Assembly: GCF_012030425.1 (NCBI RefSeq)
Contig: NZ_JAAUVN010000001.1
Coordinates: 1,116,001-1,180,000, forward strand
Reading direction: 5' to 3'
Source: Sphingobacterium sp. B16(2022)
GTDB lineage: Bacteria > Bacteroidota > Bacteroidia > Sphingobacteriales > Sphingobacteriaceae
Length of the DNA stretch: 64,000 nucleotides
The stretch's first letter is position 1. The number at the start of each line of letters is the position of its first letter. The notes beneath the pieces were generated by a model. It was not told where the DNA came from. It saw only the letters and a program-made list of their open reading frames with translations, and did no database searches. The position numbers were made by a program, and so were the translations under genes. This document shows positions 28,805 through 37,558 of the stretch, one piece after another.

Positions 28805-29977
28805 ATGAGACAGTTATTTTATTTAATCATTCTTATATTTAACATTTTTAGTACAACTAATATCGCTGCGCAACATCAAACAGATTTAAGGTCGGTCAAG
28901 AAATTTGTTGATGAATGGAATTCTTTTAAAAGTATCAGTTATGTCGCGAAAACTTCAGAGAAATCACTTTTTTCTGAAGATACTTTGCAACGTGTTCATC
29001 ATACCGAATTGATTTTAGACTCTTCTCGAAAAGTCATAGCATTAAAAGAACACATAAAAGCAAGTGAGTATGAGTTTACTAATTTATTTAATGGTCAACA
29101 ATCATTTTATCTGGGGAACAATAACACCTATGAAGTTCGCAAAAACATTAATCTTAGAAATGAGGTATTTGGATTAGCTGGTAAAATAGATTCCATCTCT
29201 TATTATTTAAAAAATAATTCCAATAAGATTCAGCTTTTAGCAGACACCCTAATAAATGGGGTTAACTGCTATTATTTTAGATTTGTTCAGTCCGATGTTA
29301 AGACACCCGAAAAACGAACTTTTGAATATAGTTTTTTCGCTTTTAATAAGAATAATTTTAGTCCGGTCTATTATAAAAATATGCTAAGGGGAGAGGTTTC
29401 CGCCGGAGGTATTTCTCTTGGGGTTTTGAATTTATATTCTGAAACATTATTTAGCAATGTACAAAAGAATAATCTTGAATATGACCTCACTAATTTTAGT
29501 ACTCCCTCATCTGCGCAGATTGCTAAAAATGATAAGAAAGAATTACTTAAGAGCGGTGAGATGAGTCCTGCATGGGCAGCAGAAGGACTTGATGGATTGA
29601 ATTATAGCAGTTCCCAATTTTTAGGTAAAAATACCCTACTTTTTTTAACGGTTATAGATTGTCCAGCCAACCAGCTTTCCATAAATACTATTAACAATAT
29701 AATTAATAAATATCCGCAAGATAAAATTCAAGTTATTGGACTGTTTGCAGAAAGTAAAGATAGAGTTCAGAAATATAGTGAATCTAATCCGATCAAATTT
29801 CCAATTATATCCAATGCAAAAGAAATCAAAGAAAATTATCATGCTTTTGGTTCACCCTATTATTATTTGATTGATAAAGAAGGTAAAGTTTTTAAAAGTA
29901 GTTTTGGGTATTCAGATGGTTTAGAAAAGCAGTTGATTGATTCTCTTGAAGAGATGATGACTATGTCAGTTAAATAA
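28805..29977 (+). CDS. Exported redoxin-like protein lacking the CxxC pair
   Basis: This 390-residue protein has a signal peptide (ending near IAAQ). The N-terminal region (about 25-240) is a beta-rich domain seen in Bacteroidota thiol-redox proteins, and the C-terminal domain (about 255-385) has a TlpA/AhpC-like thioredoxin fold. Fold signs are PAWAAEGLDGLNYSSSQFLGKNTLLFLTV, then DCPANQLS at the active-site loop, and GSPYYYLIDKEGKVF with the cis-proline region. The usual CxxC is reduced to Cys286-Pro-Ala-Asn, so disulfide reduction by the standard two-cysteine route is not expected. It could be a one-cysteine or structural member. It is monocistronic, with no redox partner nearby. Confidence 0.78.
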   Translation: MRQLFYLIILIFNIFSTTNIAAQHQTDLRSVKKFVDEWNSFKSISYVAKTSEKSLFSEDTLQRVHHTELILDSSRKVIALKEHIKASEYEFTNLFNGQQSFYLGNNNTYEVRKNINLRNEVFGLAGKIDSISYYLKNNSNKIQLLADTLINGVNCYYFRFVQSDVKTPEKRTFEYSFFAFNKNNFSPVYYKNMLRGEVSAGGISLGVLNLYSETLFSNVQKNNLEYDLTNFSTPSSAQIAKNDKKELLKSGEMSPAWAAEGLDGLNYSSSQFLGKNTLLFLTVIDCPANQLSINTINNIINKYPQDKIQVIGLFAESKDRVQKYSESNPIKFPIISNAKEIKENYHAFGSPYYYLIDKEGKVFKSSFGYSDGLEKQLIDSLEEMMTMSVK

Positions 29978-30124
29978 CCATCCTTTCAATGTAGAATAAG
30001 TTGATTAATAAATTTCCTGCCTATAAATAGAAATCCATTATCTGTCACCTTGACTTGAAAATCACTTAACAATTTGTTTTAATCATTCGTCAAAAGAAGC
30101 TCACATTAACAGTAAAAGATACGT

Positions 30125-30811
30125 TTACTTATTTTTAATAATATCATTTATTTGCTTTTGTGTATATGATTTATAAACCACCCCGAGTCTTTGTGCATTT
30201 TCTTCTACTGTAGAATCAAAACCAGCTTTTTTGCGTCTCTTATTTACGTTTTTAGCATCTTTAATAGGCATTACATATTCAAATGGCTCTTTTTTACCCG
30301 TTTTTGGATTATTCACCATTTGCATATATACTTGGGTACCGTATATCTGTTCTTTTCCTTCGCTAGTAAGTTTTCTGTCCAGCATCATAGCAACATACCG
30401 AAAAGGTAATTCTTTATTCTTTCCTGCATTTTCAATTAATTTATAATACTTTGAGATTTTATCTGAATGCTGTACCACATAAAAAACAGCTGTATTTTCA
30501 GGTTCACCAACTAATGTTTTACCTGGGTAACCATATTTTTCAATGATATGCTCGACCTTTTCAATATTTATTGAATCAATTTTTTGCATAATTTTCCAGT
30601 TACTTTTATCGAGTAAAGCTCTCGGGTAATTGAGGAATTGCGCAATGGTATCTTTCCTTTCATCTGTAACCTGCGGATCTAAAAATTCCCTTATACCCTG
30701 ATCTGTTCTTAGAATGGTATCCAATTGTTTCTTTAATTCCAGATTTAATGGCTTTTGAGCATAACAGCTTATGCTAATGAGTGCTAATACTGATAGGAAT
30801 ACTTCTTTCAT
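30125..30811 (-). CDS. DUF6624-family exported protein
   Basis: This 228-residue protein has a signal peptide (ALISISCYAQ). Its pattern fits the DUF6624 family: LRTDQGIREFLD near the start, IEKYGYPGKTLVGEPENTAVFYVVQHSD in the middle and MMLDRKLTSEGKEQIYGTQV towards the end. The conserved YG.P, QH and YGTQ elements suggest a catalytic or binding pocket, but no activity is known to me for this family. It has no same-strand partner: the AraC gene upstream on the minus strand starts 884 bases away and ends 72 bases before this start. Confidence 0.75.
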   Translation of the reverse strand: MKEVFLSVLALISISCYAQKPLNLELKKQLDTILRTDQGIREFLDPQVTDERKDTIAQFLNYPRALLDKSNWKIMQKIDSINIEKVEHIIEKYGYPGKTLVGEPENTAVFYVVQHSDKISKYYKLIENAGKNKELPFRYVAMMLDRKLTSEGKEQIYGTQVYMQMVNNPKTGKKEPFEYVMPIKDAKNVNKRRKKAGFDSTVEENAQRLGVVYKSYTQKQINDIIKNK

Positions 30812-30882
30812 AATTACAACTTATTTTACTTATCAAAAATACATGATAGGAAAAAACTAAAAAGGTATAAATCGGACAACTT

Positions 30883-31695
30883 TCACATCAGTTTAAATAC
30901 TGAACTCCCATTTCCAGGCAGGAAAGTGCCTTTTTTAAAGGATCTCAATGCACAACCCGTAAATTGTACAAATTCTTTTCTGAAATGCGATGAATCGTAA
31001 TAGTCTTCAGTAATTAAAAATCTATGATATGCGTTTGTATTTTTCGAGTATTGAGCATCAAGTGCATTTCTAAATCTAATTATTTTTTTAAAGAGGGAAG
31101 GATTGCAACCAACATACTTTTTAAAGTACCGTAGGAAATTTCGTTCAGACATACAGGCGGTTGCTGCCAGCTCTTTCACGGTCAATTTATTGACTTCAGA
31201 AGTGCTGTTATTAATTCTTTCTAATGGATCCCCTTTGTGTACGCTTAAATTCAATAAAAGAAATTCTTCGAGGCTTTCAATTCTCTTTTCTAAAGGAATT
31301 GCGAAGAGTTGTGAAGCAAATTTAGACCATTTGGATTCGCTCAGTAATTGATGTGACTGAGCTGCTATTTCTACAAATGGCAGCTCAAAAAAATAGTTGA
31401 TACCGCAGGGTGTAAAATTAATTCCTATTTCGTCTACAGGATCATTAAACGTGATTAGTGTCGGTTGTGTTAATCTACCCAATACAATAATTTCAGGTCC
31501 ATGGGTTTCATCTCTTATGAAGGTAACTTTGTTGGGCTGTATGGATATCGAGGTCTGATTAAATAGGGCTAGACATGTGCCCAAATTTGGAAACGCTGTA
31601 TACCTTAAAGGAAAGGTCTCTCCATGGTGTGACACTGTAAAACAGGTAATATATTTTTTTAGTTGATCGGAAAATGGTATAATATTGGTAAACAT
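30883..31695 (-). CDS. AraC-family transcriptional regulator
   Basis: This is a 270-residue regulator with a DUF6597-like N-terminal domain (about residues 1-130; PSDQLKKYI-type start, FPNLGTCLALF, GINFTPCGINYFF). The C-terminal AraC HTH includes LTVKELAATACMSERNFLRYFKKYVGCNPSLFKK and the second helix region YYDSSHFRKEFVQFTG. The DUF6624 gene follows 71 bases downstream on the same strand and could be its target or just a neighbour. The ligand is unknown. Confidence 0.85.
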   Translation of the reverse strand: MFTNIIPFSDQLKKYITCFTVSHHGETFPLRYTAFPNLGTCLALFNQTSISIQPNKVTFIRDETHGPEIIVLGRLTQPTLITFNDPVDEIGINFTPCGINYFFELPFVEIAAQSHQLLSESKWSKFASQLFAIPLEKRIESLEEFLLLNLSVHKGDPLERINNSTSEVNKLTVKELAATACMSERNFLRYFKKYVGCNPSLFKKIIRFRNALDAQYSKNTNAYHRFLITEDYYDSSHFRKEFVQFTGCALRSFKKGTFLPGNGSSVFKLM

Positions 31696-32122
31696 AATAG
31701 TATATCTAAAAAAATTATAAAAGGAGATATATCTTAAAGATAATAAGATTATCGCGCACTTGCACCTATAAGAAGCACATTTCCAAAAGTTATCTCCCGT
31801 ATGATCTTTAGTTTTTTCTTATGCCTCACTATCCTGTCTAACTGGTTATTTCTATCATTACAATCAATCTATGACCACGAAGATGGATAATAATACCAAT
31901 TCCATCATTACTCAGCAACATGGAATTGATAAAAAAATAATATTCTATTTCCAATAATTAGTTTATAATTGCTGTTCATTATAAACAAGCTATAATTCGT
32001 ATTTTCAAGTCTCACATGATATTACAACATTAAGAAGACACTGGCGCATTTTTGTGAGTAAGGGAAAAGTTGAATGGATGGGGCTGATTAAAGAATGATC
32101 ATTTAAAAGAATAATTGATAAA
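31696..32122. other. Intergenic region between divergent AraC and phospholipase C genes
   Basis: About 430 AT-rich bases should hold both promoters. No gene, repeat or convincing structured RNA was found. Confidence 0.3.
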
Positions 32123-34603
32123 ATGGATAACAGGAGAGATTTTCTAAAAAAAGCGGCGATGCTAACAGGTGGTATGTCCTTGTCGCAACTGCTACCTCGA
32201 TCTATTGCTAAGGCCATGGCTATAGATCCTAAATTAGGGAGTACGTTTTACGATGCAGAACATGTTGTGCTACTTATGCAAGAAAATAGATCATTTGACC
32301 ATGCATTTGGCACCCTAAGGGGAGTTCGAGGATTTAACGATCCACGTGCTATCCGGCAGCCCAATAACCAGAAAGTCTGGTTACAGACACAAGCTGATGG
32401 TAAAACATATGCTCCTTTTCGACTGGATATTAAAGATTCTAAAGTCACTTGGATGGGCTGTCTGCCACACAATTGGACAGACCAGACCGATGCCCGCAAT
32501 CAGGGCAAGATGGATCGCTGGCTGGATGTCAAACGTTCGGGATTTAAAGATTTTAAAGAGATGCCCTTAACATTGGGTCATTATACGCGTGAAGATATAC
32601 CGTTCTACTATGCCATGGCCGATGCATTTACCATCTGCGATCAACATTTTTGTTCCAGTCTAACAGGCACCAATCCCAATAGGCTTTATTTTTGGACAGG
32701 CAATATCAGAGAAAAACTGACCGATAAAGCACTGGTGTGGAACGGAGATTCCGAGTTCAGTGGTAAAGCCACATGGAAAACTTTTCCTGAACGCCTTACA
32801 GATAGCGGGGTGGACTGGAAAATCTATCAAAATGAAATATCGTCCAGTAGTGCCGGTTATAGTGGTCAAGAAAACAGTTGGTTGGGGAATTTTGGGTGTA
32901 ATGTAATGGAATATTTTCCTCAATATGCTGTCAGATATAGCAAGCGTTATCAAGATCTATTGATTGAAAAACGAAAGCAGATCGACGCAAAACTTGAAGA
33001 GCTAAAGGAAAAAGATATTGTAACTGGGGAAGAGTATGAGAAATTGCAAAAGCGGCTGCAAGAAACCTTAAAAGAGCAAGAGCTGTATACAGACGAAAAC
33101 TTTGAAAAGTTAAGCGCATACACAAAAGAAATCCATCGACGTGCATTTGTGAATAACAGTGCTGCTCCAGACTATATGGAGCTCGAGCAGATGGAATATC
33201 AAGAAGGCGATGAGACCCGCCAACTCCAAATACCGAAGGGTGATATCTTGTATCAGTTTAGAGAAGATGTGGACAGTGGCAAACTGCCTACGGTATCTTG
33301 GCTAACGGCACCGCAGCTTTTCTCGGATCACCCCGATTCACCTTGGTTCGGAGCCTGGTATGTCAGTGAAGTTCTGGAAATCTTAACCAAAAATCCAGAA
33401 GTATGGAAAAAGACTATCTTTATCCTTACTTATGACGAAAATGATGGTTATTTTGACCATGTGGCACCTTTTGCGGCGCCAAACCCTTATCGTCAAGATT
33501 CAGGTAAAGTTTCTCAAGGCATCGACACACGGTTGGAATATGTAACAAAAGAAGAGCAATATCATCCCGAAAGCGGCCGTGAAAGTAACATCGGCCTTGG
33601 GTATCGTGTACCGATGATCATCGCCTCTCCATGGTCCCGTGGAGGTTGGGTAAATTCACAGGTGTTTGACCACACCTCACCATTACAGTTTTTAGAGCGG
33701 TTCATTAATCACAAAACACGTTCTGATATCAAAGAGACTAATATTACAGCATGGAGGAGGGCCGTTTGTGGAGATTTAACCTCCGCTTTCAGACCATATA
33801 AAGGGGAAGTTATAGCAAAACCCGAATTCGTTCAGAAAAAGCCATTTATTAAAAGCATTCATCAAGCACAATATAAAGATGTGCCCAAAGGATTTAAAGT
33901 CTTAAATCAAGCTGAAATAGAGCAGATAGAGCAAGATCCTCGAACTTCGCCCAACTTCCCGAAACAGGAGAAAGGGAATAGAGATTCATGCGGACTACCT
34001 TACGAACTCTATGTTGATGGATATTTTGATCAAGAAAATGTAGCATATAAGATCTCCTTTGAGTCTTCAAATCGCATATTCGGTACCGCATCAGCAGGAG
34101 CAGCATTTACCGTTTACAGCGAAACTTCTTATCATAATGAACAAGGAAGAAGTTGGAATTATGCTACCGTTGCAGGAGACCGGTTGCAGGATAGCTGGTC
34201 ATTAGAAGCCTTCGAAAAGCCTGCTTATAAATTAAGCGTTTACGGTCCCAATGGTTTTTTCCGAAGATTTGCTGGAGGTAAAGAAAACCCAAAAATTAAA
34301 ATTTCTTGTCGTTATGAACGCGATAAAAAAGGTAAAGGATTTACAGGCCGATTGCTGGTTGAGATCGCGAATCATGAAGACAGTCAGGTTGAAGTATGGC
34401 TTCACGATAACAGCTATGGACAACCAGAGCGTAACATTAAGGTGCGTGCCGGTTCGACCTCGGTTGCCGAAGTTGATTTATCCAAACAGCATTTTTGGTA
34501 TGATATAAAAGTAAGCTGTACTGGATACTTGAACTATTTCGAGCAATTTGCAGGACGTATTGAAGTTGGACAAAACGCGAAAAGCGATCCATTAATGGCA
34601 TAG
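32123..34603 (+). CDS. Phosphocholine-specific phospholipase C, Tat-exported
   Basis: This 826-residue protein starts with a twin-arginine signal (RRDFLKKAAMLTGG). The alkaline-phosphatase-like esterase core shows the catalytic start VVLLMQENRSFDHAFGTLRG (residues 48-67), SSLTGTNPNRLYFWTG, TYDENDGYFDHVAPFAAP and the closing metal-site motif YRVPMIIASPWSRGG. Two small beta domains of the DUF756 type follow at the C-terminus. Length is normal to slightly long for the family. An insertion at about residues 275-335 is highly charged and helical (QIDAKLEELKEKD, YEKLQKRLQETLKEQE) and probably forms a coiled coil. The enzyme cleaves phosphatidylcholine or sphingomyelin outside the cytoplasm. It is monocistronic, with a hairpin after the stop. 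Confidence 0.92.
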   Translation: MDNRRDFLKKAAMLTGGMSLSQLLPRSIAKAMAIDPKLGSTFYDAEHVVLLMQENRSFDHAFGTLRGVRGFNDPRAIRQPNNQKVWLQTQADGKTYAPFRLDIKDSKVTWMGCLPHNWTDQTDARNQGKMDRWLDVKRSGFKDFKEMPLTLGHYTREDIPFYYAMADAFTICDQHFCSSLTGTNPNRLYFWTGNIREKLTDKALVWNGDSEFSGKATWKTFPERLTDSGVDWKIYQNEISSSSAGYSGQENSWLGNFGCNVMEYFPQYAVRYSKRYQDLLIEKRKQIDAKLEELKEKDIVTGEEYEKLQKRLQETLKEQELYTDENFEKLSAYTKEIHRRAFVNNSAAPDYMELEQMEYQEGDETRQLQIPKGDILYQFREDVDSGKLPTVSWLTAPQLFSDHPDSPWFGAWYVSEVLEILTKNPEVWKKTIFILTYDENDGYFDHVAPFAAPNPYRQDSGKVSQGIDTRLEYVTKEEQYHPESGRESNIGLGYRVPMIIASPWSRGGWVNSQVFDHTSPLQFLERFINHKTRSDIKETNITAWRRAVCGDLTSAFRPYKGEVIAKPEFVQKKPFIKSIHQAQYKDVPKGFKVLNQAEIEQIEQDPRTSPNFPKQEKGNRDSCGLPYELYVDGYFDQENVAYKISFESSNRIFGTASAGAAFTVYSETSYHNEQGRSWNYATVAGDRLQDSWSLEAFEKPAYKLSVYGPNGFFRRFAGGKENPKIKISCRYERDKKGKGFTGRLLVEIANHEDSQVEVWLHDNSYGQPERNIKVRAGSTSVAEVDLSKQHFWYDIKVSCTGYLNYFEQFAGRIEVGQNAKSDPLMA

Positions 34604-34633
34604 AAGTCTTAACGATCCTTCTATTATTAAATA

Positions 34634-34669
34634 AAAAGCATCATACACCTCAAATTGTATGGTGCTTTT
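34634..34669 (+). terminator. Terminator after phospholipase C
   Basis: AAAAGCATCATAC and GTATGGTGCTTTT pair with one G-T wobble over 13 positions around a 10-base loop, and a T-run closes the right arm. It lies about 30 bases behind the stop. Confidence 0.7.
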
Positions 34670-34810
34670 ACTTAGATGCAAATTAATAGCGTACCATTCT
34701 ATATCTGATTCCTTTTATCGGCTATAAGTTTAATTCAATGTGGCTATTACTGCTGACATACCGCTGTCACCCGTCATCGTTATCTTCGTTTAAATATTAA
34801 AAATCAAAAA

Positions 34811-35275
34811 ATGAACAACATTACTATTGAAGAAAAGAAGATTATCGGTATGACCATTCGAACTACCAATGAAAATGGACAATCTGCAAATGATATCGAA
34901 TTATTATGGCAAAAGTTTTGGAAAGATGAAACCATACATCAATTCGAGCAAAAGATAAATAACGACATCTATGCCGTTTATACAAATTATGAAACAGATT
35001 TTACAGGCCATTACGATACCATTATCGGATATGAAGTAAGTACGTTAACGGTGGTTCCAGAAGGACTTGTCGGTCTAGTAATCGAAGGGGGAGAATATGC
35101 TGAATTTGTGTCCAAAGGAAAGATGCCAGAAGCCGTATTCAATACTTGGTTGGGCATTTGGGGTGATGAAGAATTTAATTCAAAAAGAGCCTACAAAGCA
35201 GATTTTACCGTACATGGTGAAAAATACAATGATGGTCCTGAGGCAGAGGTAGAGACCTTTATCTCTGTTAAGTAG
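34811..35275 (+). CDS. GyrI-like effector-binding domain protein
   Basis: This 154-residue stand-alone ligand-binding domain has the GyrI/SOUL-like pattern: IEEKKIIGMTIRTTNENG at the start, IYAVYTNYETDFTGHYDTIIGYEV with the conserved acidic pocket, and GEYAEFVSKGKMPEAVFNTWLGIWGDE in the second repeat. The C-terminal DFTVHGE..NDGPEAEVETFISVK strand is the usual ending. No HTH is attached, so it is of the YdeE/Cass2 type that binds cationic or drug-like small molecules. It is framed by terminators on both sides and is therefore probably a single-gene unit. Confidence 0.85.
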   Translation: MNNITIEEKKIIGMTIRTTNENGQSANDIELLWQKFWKDETIHQFEQKINNDIYAVYTNYETDFTGHYDTIIGYEVSTLTVVPEGLVGLVIEGGEYAEFVSKGKMPEAVFNTWLGIWGDEEFNSKRAYKADFTVHGEKYNDGPEAEVETFISVK

Positions 35276-35340
35276 TGATCTTTATAGTTTTTTGTTTTTG
35301 TAGCGGTACCAAAAAAATATAAATAAGATAGTATTAAAAT

Positions 35341-35371
35341 AAAAGCCGTTTGGAATGACCAAACGGCTTTT
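35341..35371. terminator. Perfect hairpin terminator upstream of the second glycan locus
   Basis: A perfect 13-bp stem (AAAAGCCGTTTGG and complement) with a 5-base loop is followed by TT on the plus strand and by a T-run on the minus strand. The same 12-bp core recurs after the sulfatase at 44895. Confidence 0.8.
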
Positions 35372-35740
35372 TATATGACCTTATTTTTGATGCCGTATTT
35401 TGCTTCAACTTTTTGAAAATCGAATAGTAAGAGATTCATGCATCATACAATATGAAGTATAACAGCAATATTTAGGTTGTTGCTAAGAAGTAAAATGTTT
35501 AAAACACCTTTTTAAACACGTAGATTATTAATCAAATCAAAAGATATTAAATCAAGTGGACATGTTTTCATTTAAAAGTTTAGTATTGCTTTTGGTAGTT
35601 ATTACCAAATCTCTTAAATTATTCCAGCGGTTCAGAAATTCAGTCGGGAAGCTGAAGTAAAATTCTTTAAATTTTTTCAATTGTTAACGTTTTATGTATG
35701 ATTTGTTTATATTAGTCAAGCCAATCAACGAACCATAAAC
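35372..35740. other. Upstream region of the ECF sigma gene
   Basis: About 370 AT-rich bases without a gene. TTG at 35681 with TATGATTTG at 35697-35705 is close to the housekeeping promoter pattern, but the spacing and the extra base make it weak. No other structure was recognised. Confidence 0.3.
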
Positions 35741-36292
35741 ATGTACGATATTAAGGATTTTAGTGAAGAGCAAAAACATAAAATCGCCATTATGCGTGAT
35801 GAATATGTGTTTAAGGAGTTCTTCATTAAAAATTTAGAAATTCTGGAGGAATATGCCTTATCCATTGTTAAAGACGATTGTCACGCTGAAGATGTCGCTA
35901 GCGAAGTATTTTGGGAGATCTGGAATATGGGTCCAAAGCTTATGGAGATCAAATCAGTGTCTGCCTACTTATACCGGGCAACAAAAAATAAATGTCTCAA
36001 TCTATTACGAAATAAAATAGTTCGTTACGAATCTGTTGAACTGCATTGTAATACCTTAATCGACGACCTATCTCCTGAAGCACTTCTAATATCTACCGAG
36101 AAAACCAAAGAGATTGAATTTGCAATCAATCAATTATCACCAAAAACCAAAGAAGCATTTCTTTTGGTAAAAGACTGCCAGATGACCTATAAACAAGCGG
36201 CCGAAAGCATGGGTATCGCAGTCAAAACAGTAGACAGACACATGCAGATTGCAATCGAAAAATTATATTTTCTATTAAAAGCAAAAAAATAA
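35741..36292 (+). CDS. ECF sigma factor (FecI/RpoE type)
   Basis: This 183-residue sigma factor has region 2 (EEYALSIVKDDCHAEDVASEVFWEIW; YLYRATKNKCLNLLR) and region 4 (INQLSPKTKEAFLLVKDCQMTYKQAAESMGIAVKTVDRHMQIA), the layout of Bacteroidota ECF factors that control SusCD operons. A FecR-like anti-sigma gene follows after 49 bases, then an STN-type SusC. In the known scheme, substrate passage through SusC is sensed by FecR, which releases the sigma factor to transcribe the susCD genes. It probably recognises a promoter upstream of the transporter or of itself. Confidence 0.93.
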   Translation: MYDIKDFSEEQKHKIAIMRDEYVFKEFFIKNLEILEEYALSIVKDDCHAEDVASEVFWEIWNMGPKLMEIKSVSAYLYRATKNKCLNLLRNKIVRYESVELHCNTLIDDLSPEALLISTEKTKEIEFAINQLSPKTKEAFLLVKDCQMTYKQAAESMGIAVKTVDRHMQIAIEKLYFLLKAKK

Positions 36293-36341
36293 CATATCGT
36301 ATTGGGGATTTTGCTCTTTTCATGTGTCTTGCTATTAAACC

Positions 36342-37427
36342 ATGAATATGTCATCAGCAGATCAGCAATATTTACAATTGATTCATAAAGTTTTGAACCA
36401 GTCGATTTCGGGTTCAGAATTGGATGAGCTGTATCGTCTAATGGCTGAAGATGAAAATAGAATCGATCTCTATCTCTTTCTAACACAGAGCAAAAGTATA
36501 TCTGGAAAAAAAACAATCCCCAAAGAAACACGCTACGAAAGATCAAAGCAAAAATTTATGTCTGCTGCTGTTTCCCAAGAACCTGTAATAGCACAACCAA
36601 TAGAGCCTGAACGTAAAGTGCGAAAATATAGATTCTCAATAGCAGCAGTGATTATATTTTTCATTTTAGCAATAGGAGTTACTTACATCTATATGCCAGT
36701 AGCTAGTAATGATAGCATCACACTTGTATCCGCCAAGGGAGAGCGTAAATTCTACAGGTTAAAAGATGGTACGGAAATCTGGTTGAATGGCGAGAGCCAA
36801 TTGGAATATAACACGTCATATGGACATAGTAACCGTGATGTGAAATTATCCGGTGAAGCTTACTTTAATGTTGCAAAAAACAAAAATCTACCTTTTCATG
36901 TCGATTCTTATGGCAACAGAATTGAAGTATTAGGTACTCAATTTAATGTCAGAGCCTATCCTGAAGAACAGAAAATGGAAACAGCATTGATTGAAGGGAA
37001 GGTCAATCTACAAATAAAAGACAATGGTAAATATCGTCAATATATTATGCTGCCGGGAGACAAAATCGAAGTAACCAACATCATGACCAATGCCATGCGT
37101 ATCAGTAAAAATCGTCAGAATACTTCTCCTGATAACACACAAGTAATTATTGATATGAAAAAAGCTACCGCTACAAACGGTGAACAACTGGATATTCTTT
37201 GGACTAAAAATAAGCTTGTTTTTCAAAATGATCCATTGGAACTTATGACAAAAAAAATGGAACGGTGGTACAATAAAACGATTGTCATAGAAAATGAAAG
37301 ACTCATGAATGAGTCTTTTACGGGTGTATTTGAGGAAAAAACCTGTAAAGATTTACTTGACCTGTTAATTAAAACAGGTGTCAATTTACATTACACAGAA
37401 AAACAAGACAGTATATTAATTTATTAA
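36342..37427 (+). CDS. FecR-family anti-sigma factor
   Basis: This 361-residue protein has a cytoplasmic N-terminal domain (residues 1-95), one membrane segment (about 102-121; FSIAAVIIFFILAIGVTYIY) and a periplasmic FecR domain with LVSAKGERKFYRLKDGTEIWLNGESQLEY, DVKLSGEAYFNVAKN and IEVLGTQFNVRAYPEEQ. The DUF4974 region lies at the C-terminus (FQNDPLELMTKKMERWYNKTIVIENERL). It holds the preceding ECF sigma factor at the membrane and receives the signal from the STN domain of the next gene product. A gap of about 130 bases separates it from susC and may hold the sigma-dependent promoter. Confidence 0.93.
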   Translation: MNMSSADQQYLQLIHKVLNQSISGSELDELYRLMAEDENRIDLYLFLTQSKSISGKKTIPKETRYERSKQKFMSAAVSQEPVIAQPIEPERKVRKYRFSIAAVIIFFILAIGVTYIYMPVASNDSITLVSAKGERKFYRLKDGTEIWLNGESQLEYNTSYGHSNRDVKLSGEAYFNVAKNKNLPFHVDSYGNRIEVLGTQFNVRAYPEEQKMETALIEGKVNLQIKDNGKYRQYIMLPGDKIEVTNIMTNAMRISKNRQNTSPDNTQVIIDMKKATATNGEQLDILWTKNKLVFQNDPLELMTKKMERWYNKTIVIENERLMNESFTGVFEEKTCKDLLDLLIKTGVNLHYTEKQDSILIY

Positions 37428-37558
37428 AAACCCAAAATTATGAATCAAACCTTTACAAAAAAGGGTATATCGTAACGATATACCCTAAAAGATGAATGAA
37501 AAAGCACAAAGCCCTAGTAAAGTAATGTGCTTAATTACTAACTTCTAATATCTAAATT

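Noticed and set aside
37430..37558. A specific ECF-dependent promoter between FecR and SusC
   Set aside because: The gap is suitable and a promoter is expected, but without knowing the sigma factor's consensus I could not pick a motif; a partial inverted repeat (GGGTATATCG and CGATATACCC) is there but its role is unclear.
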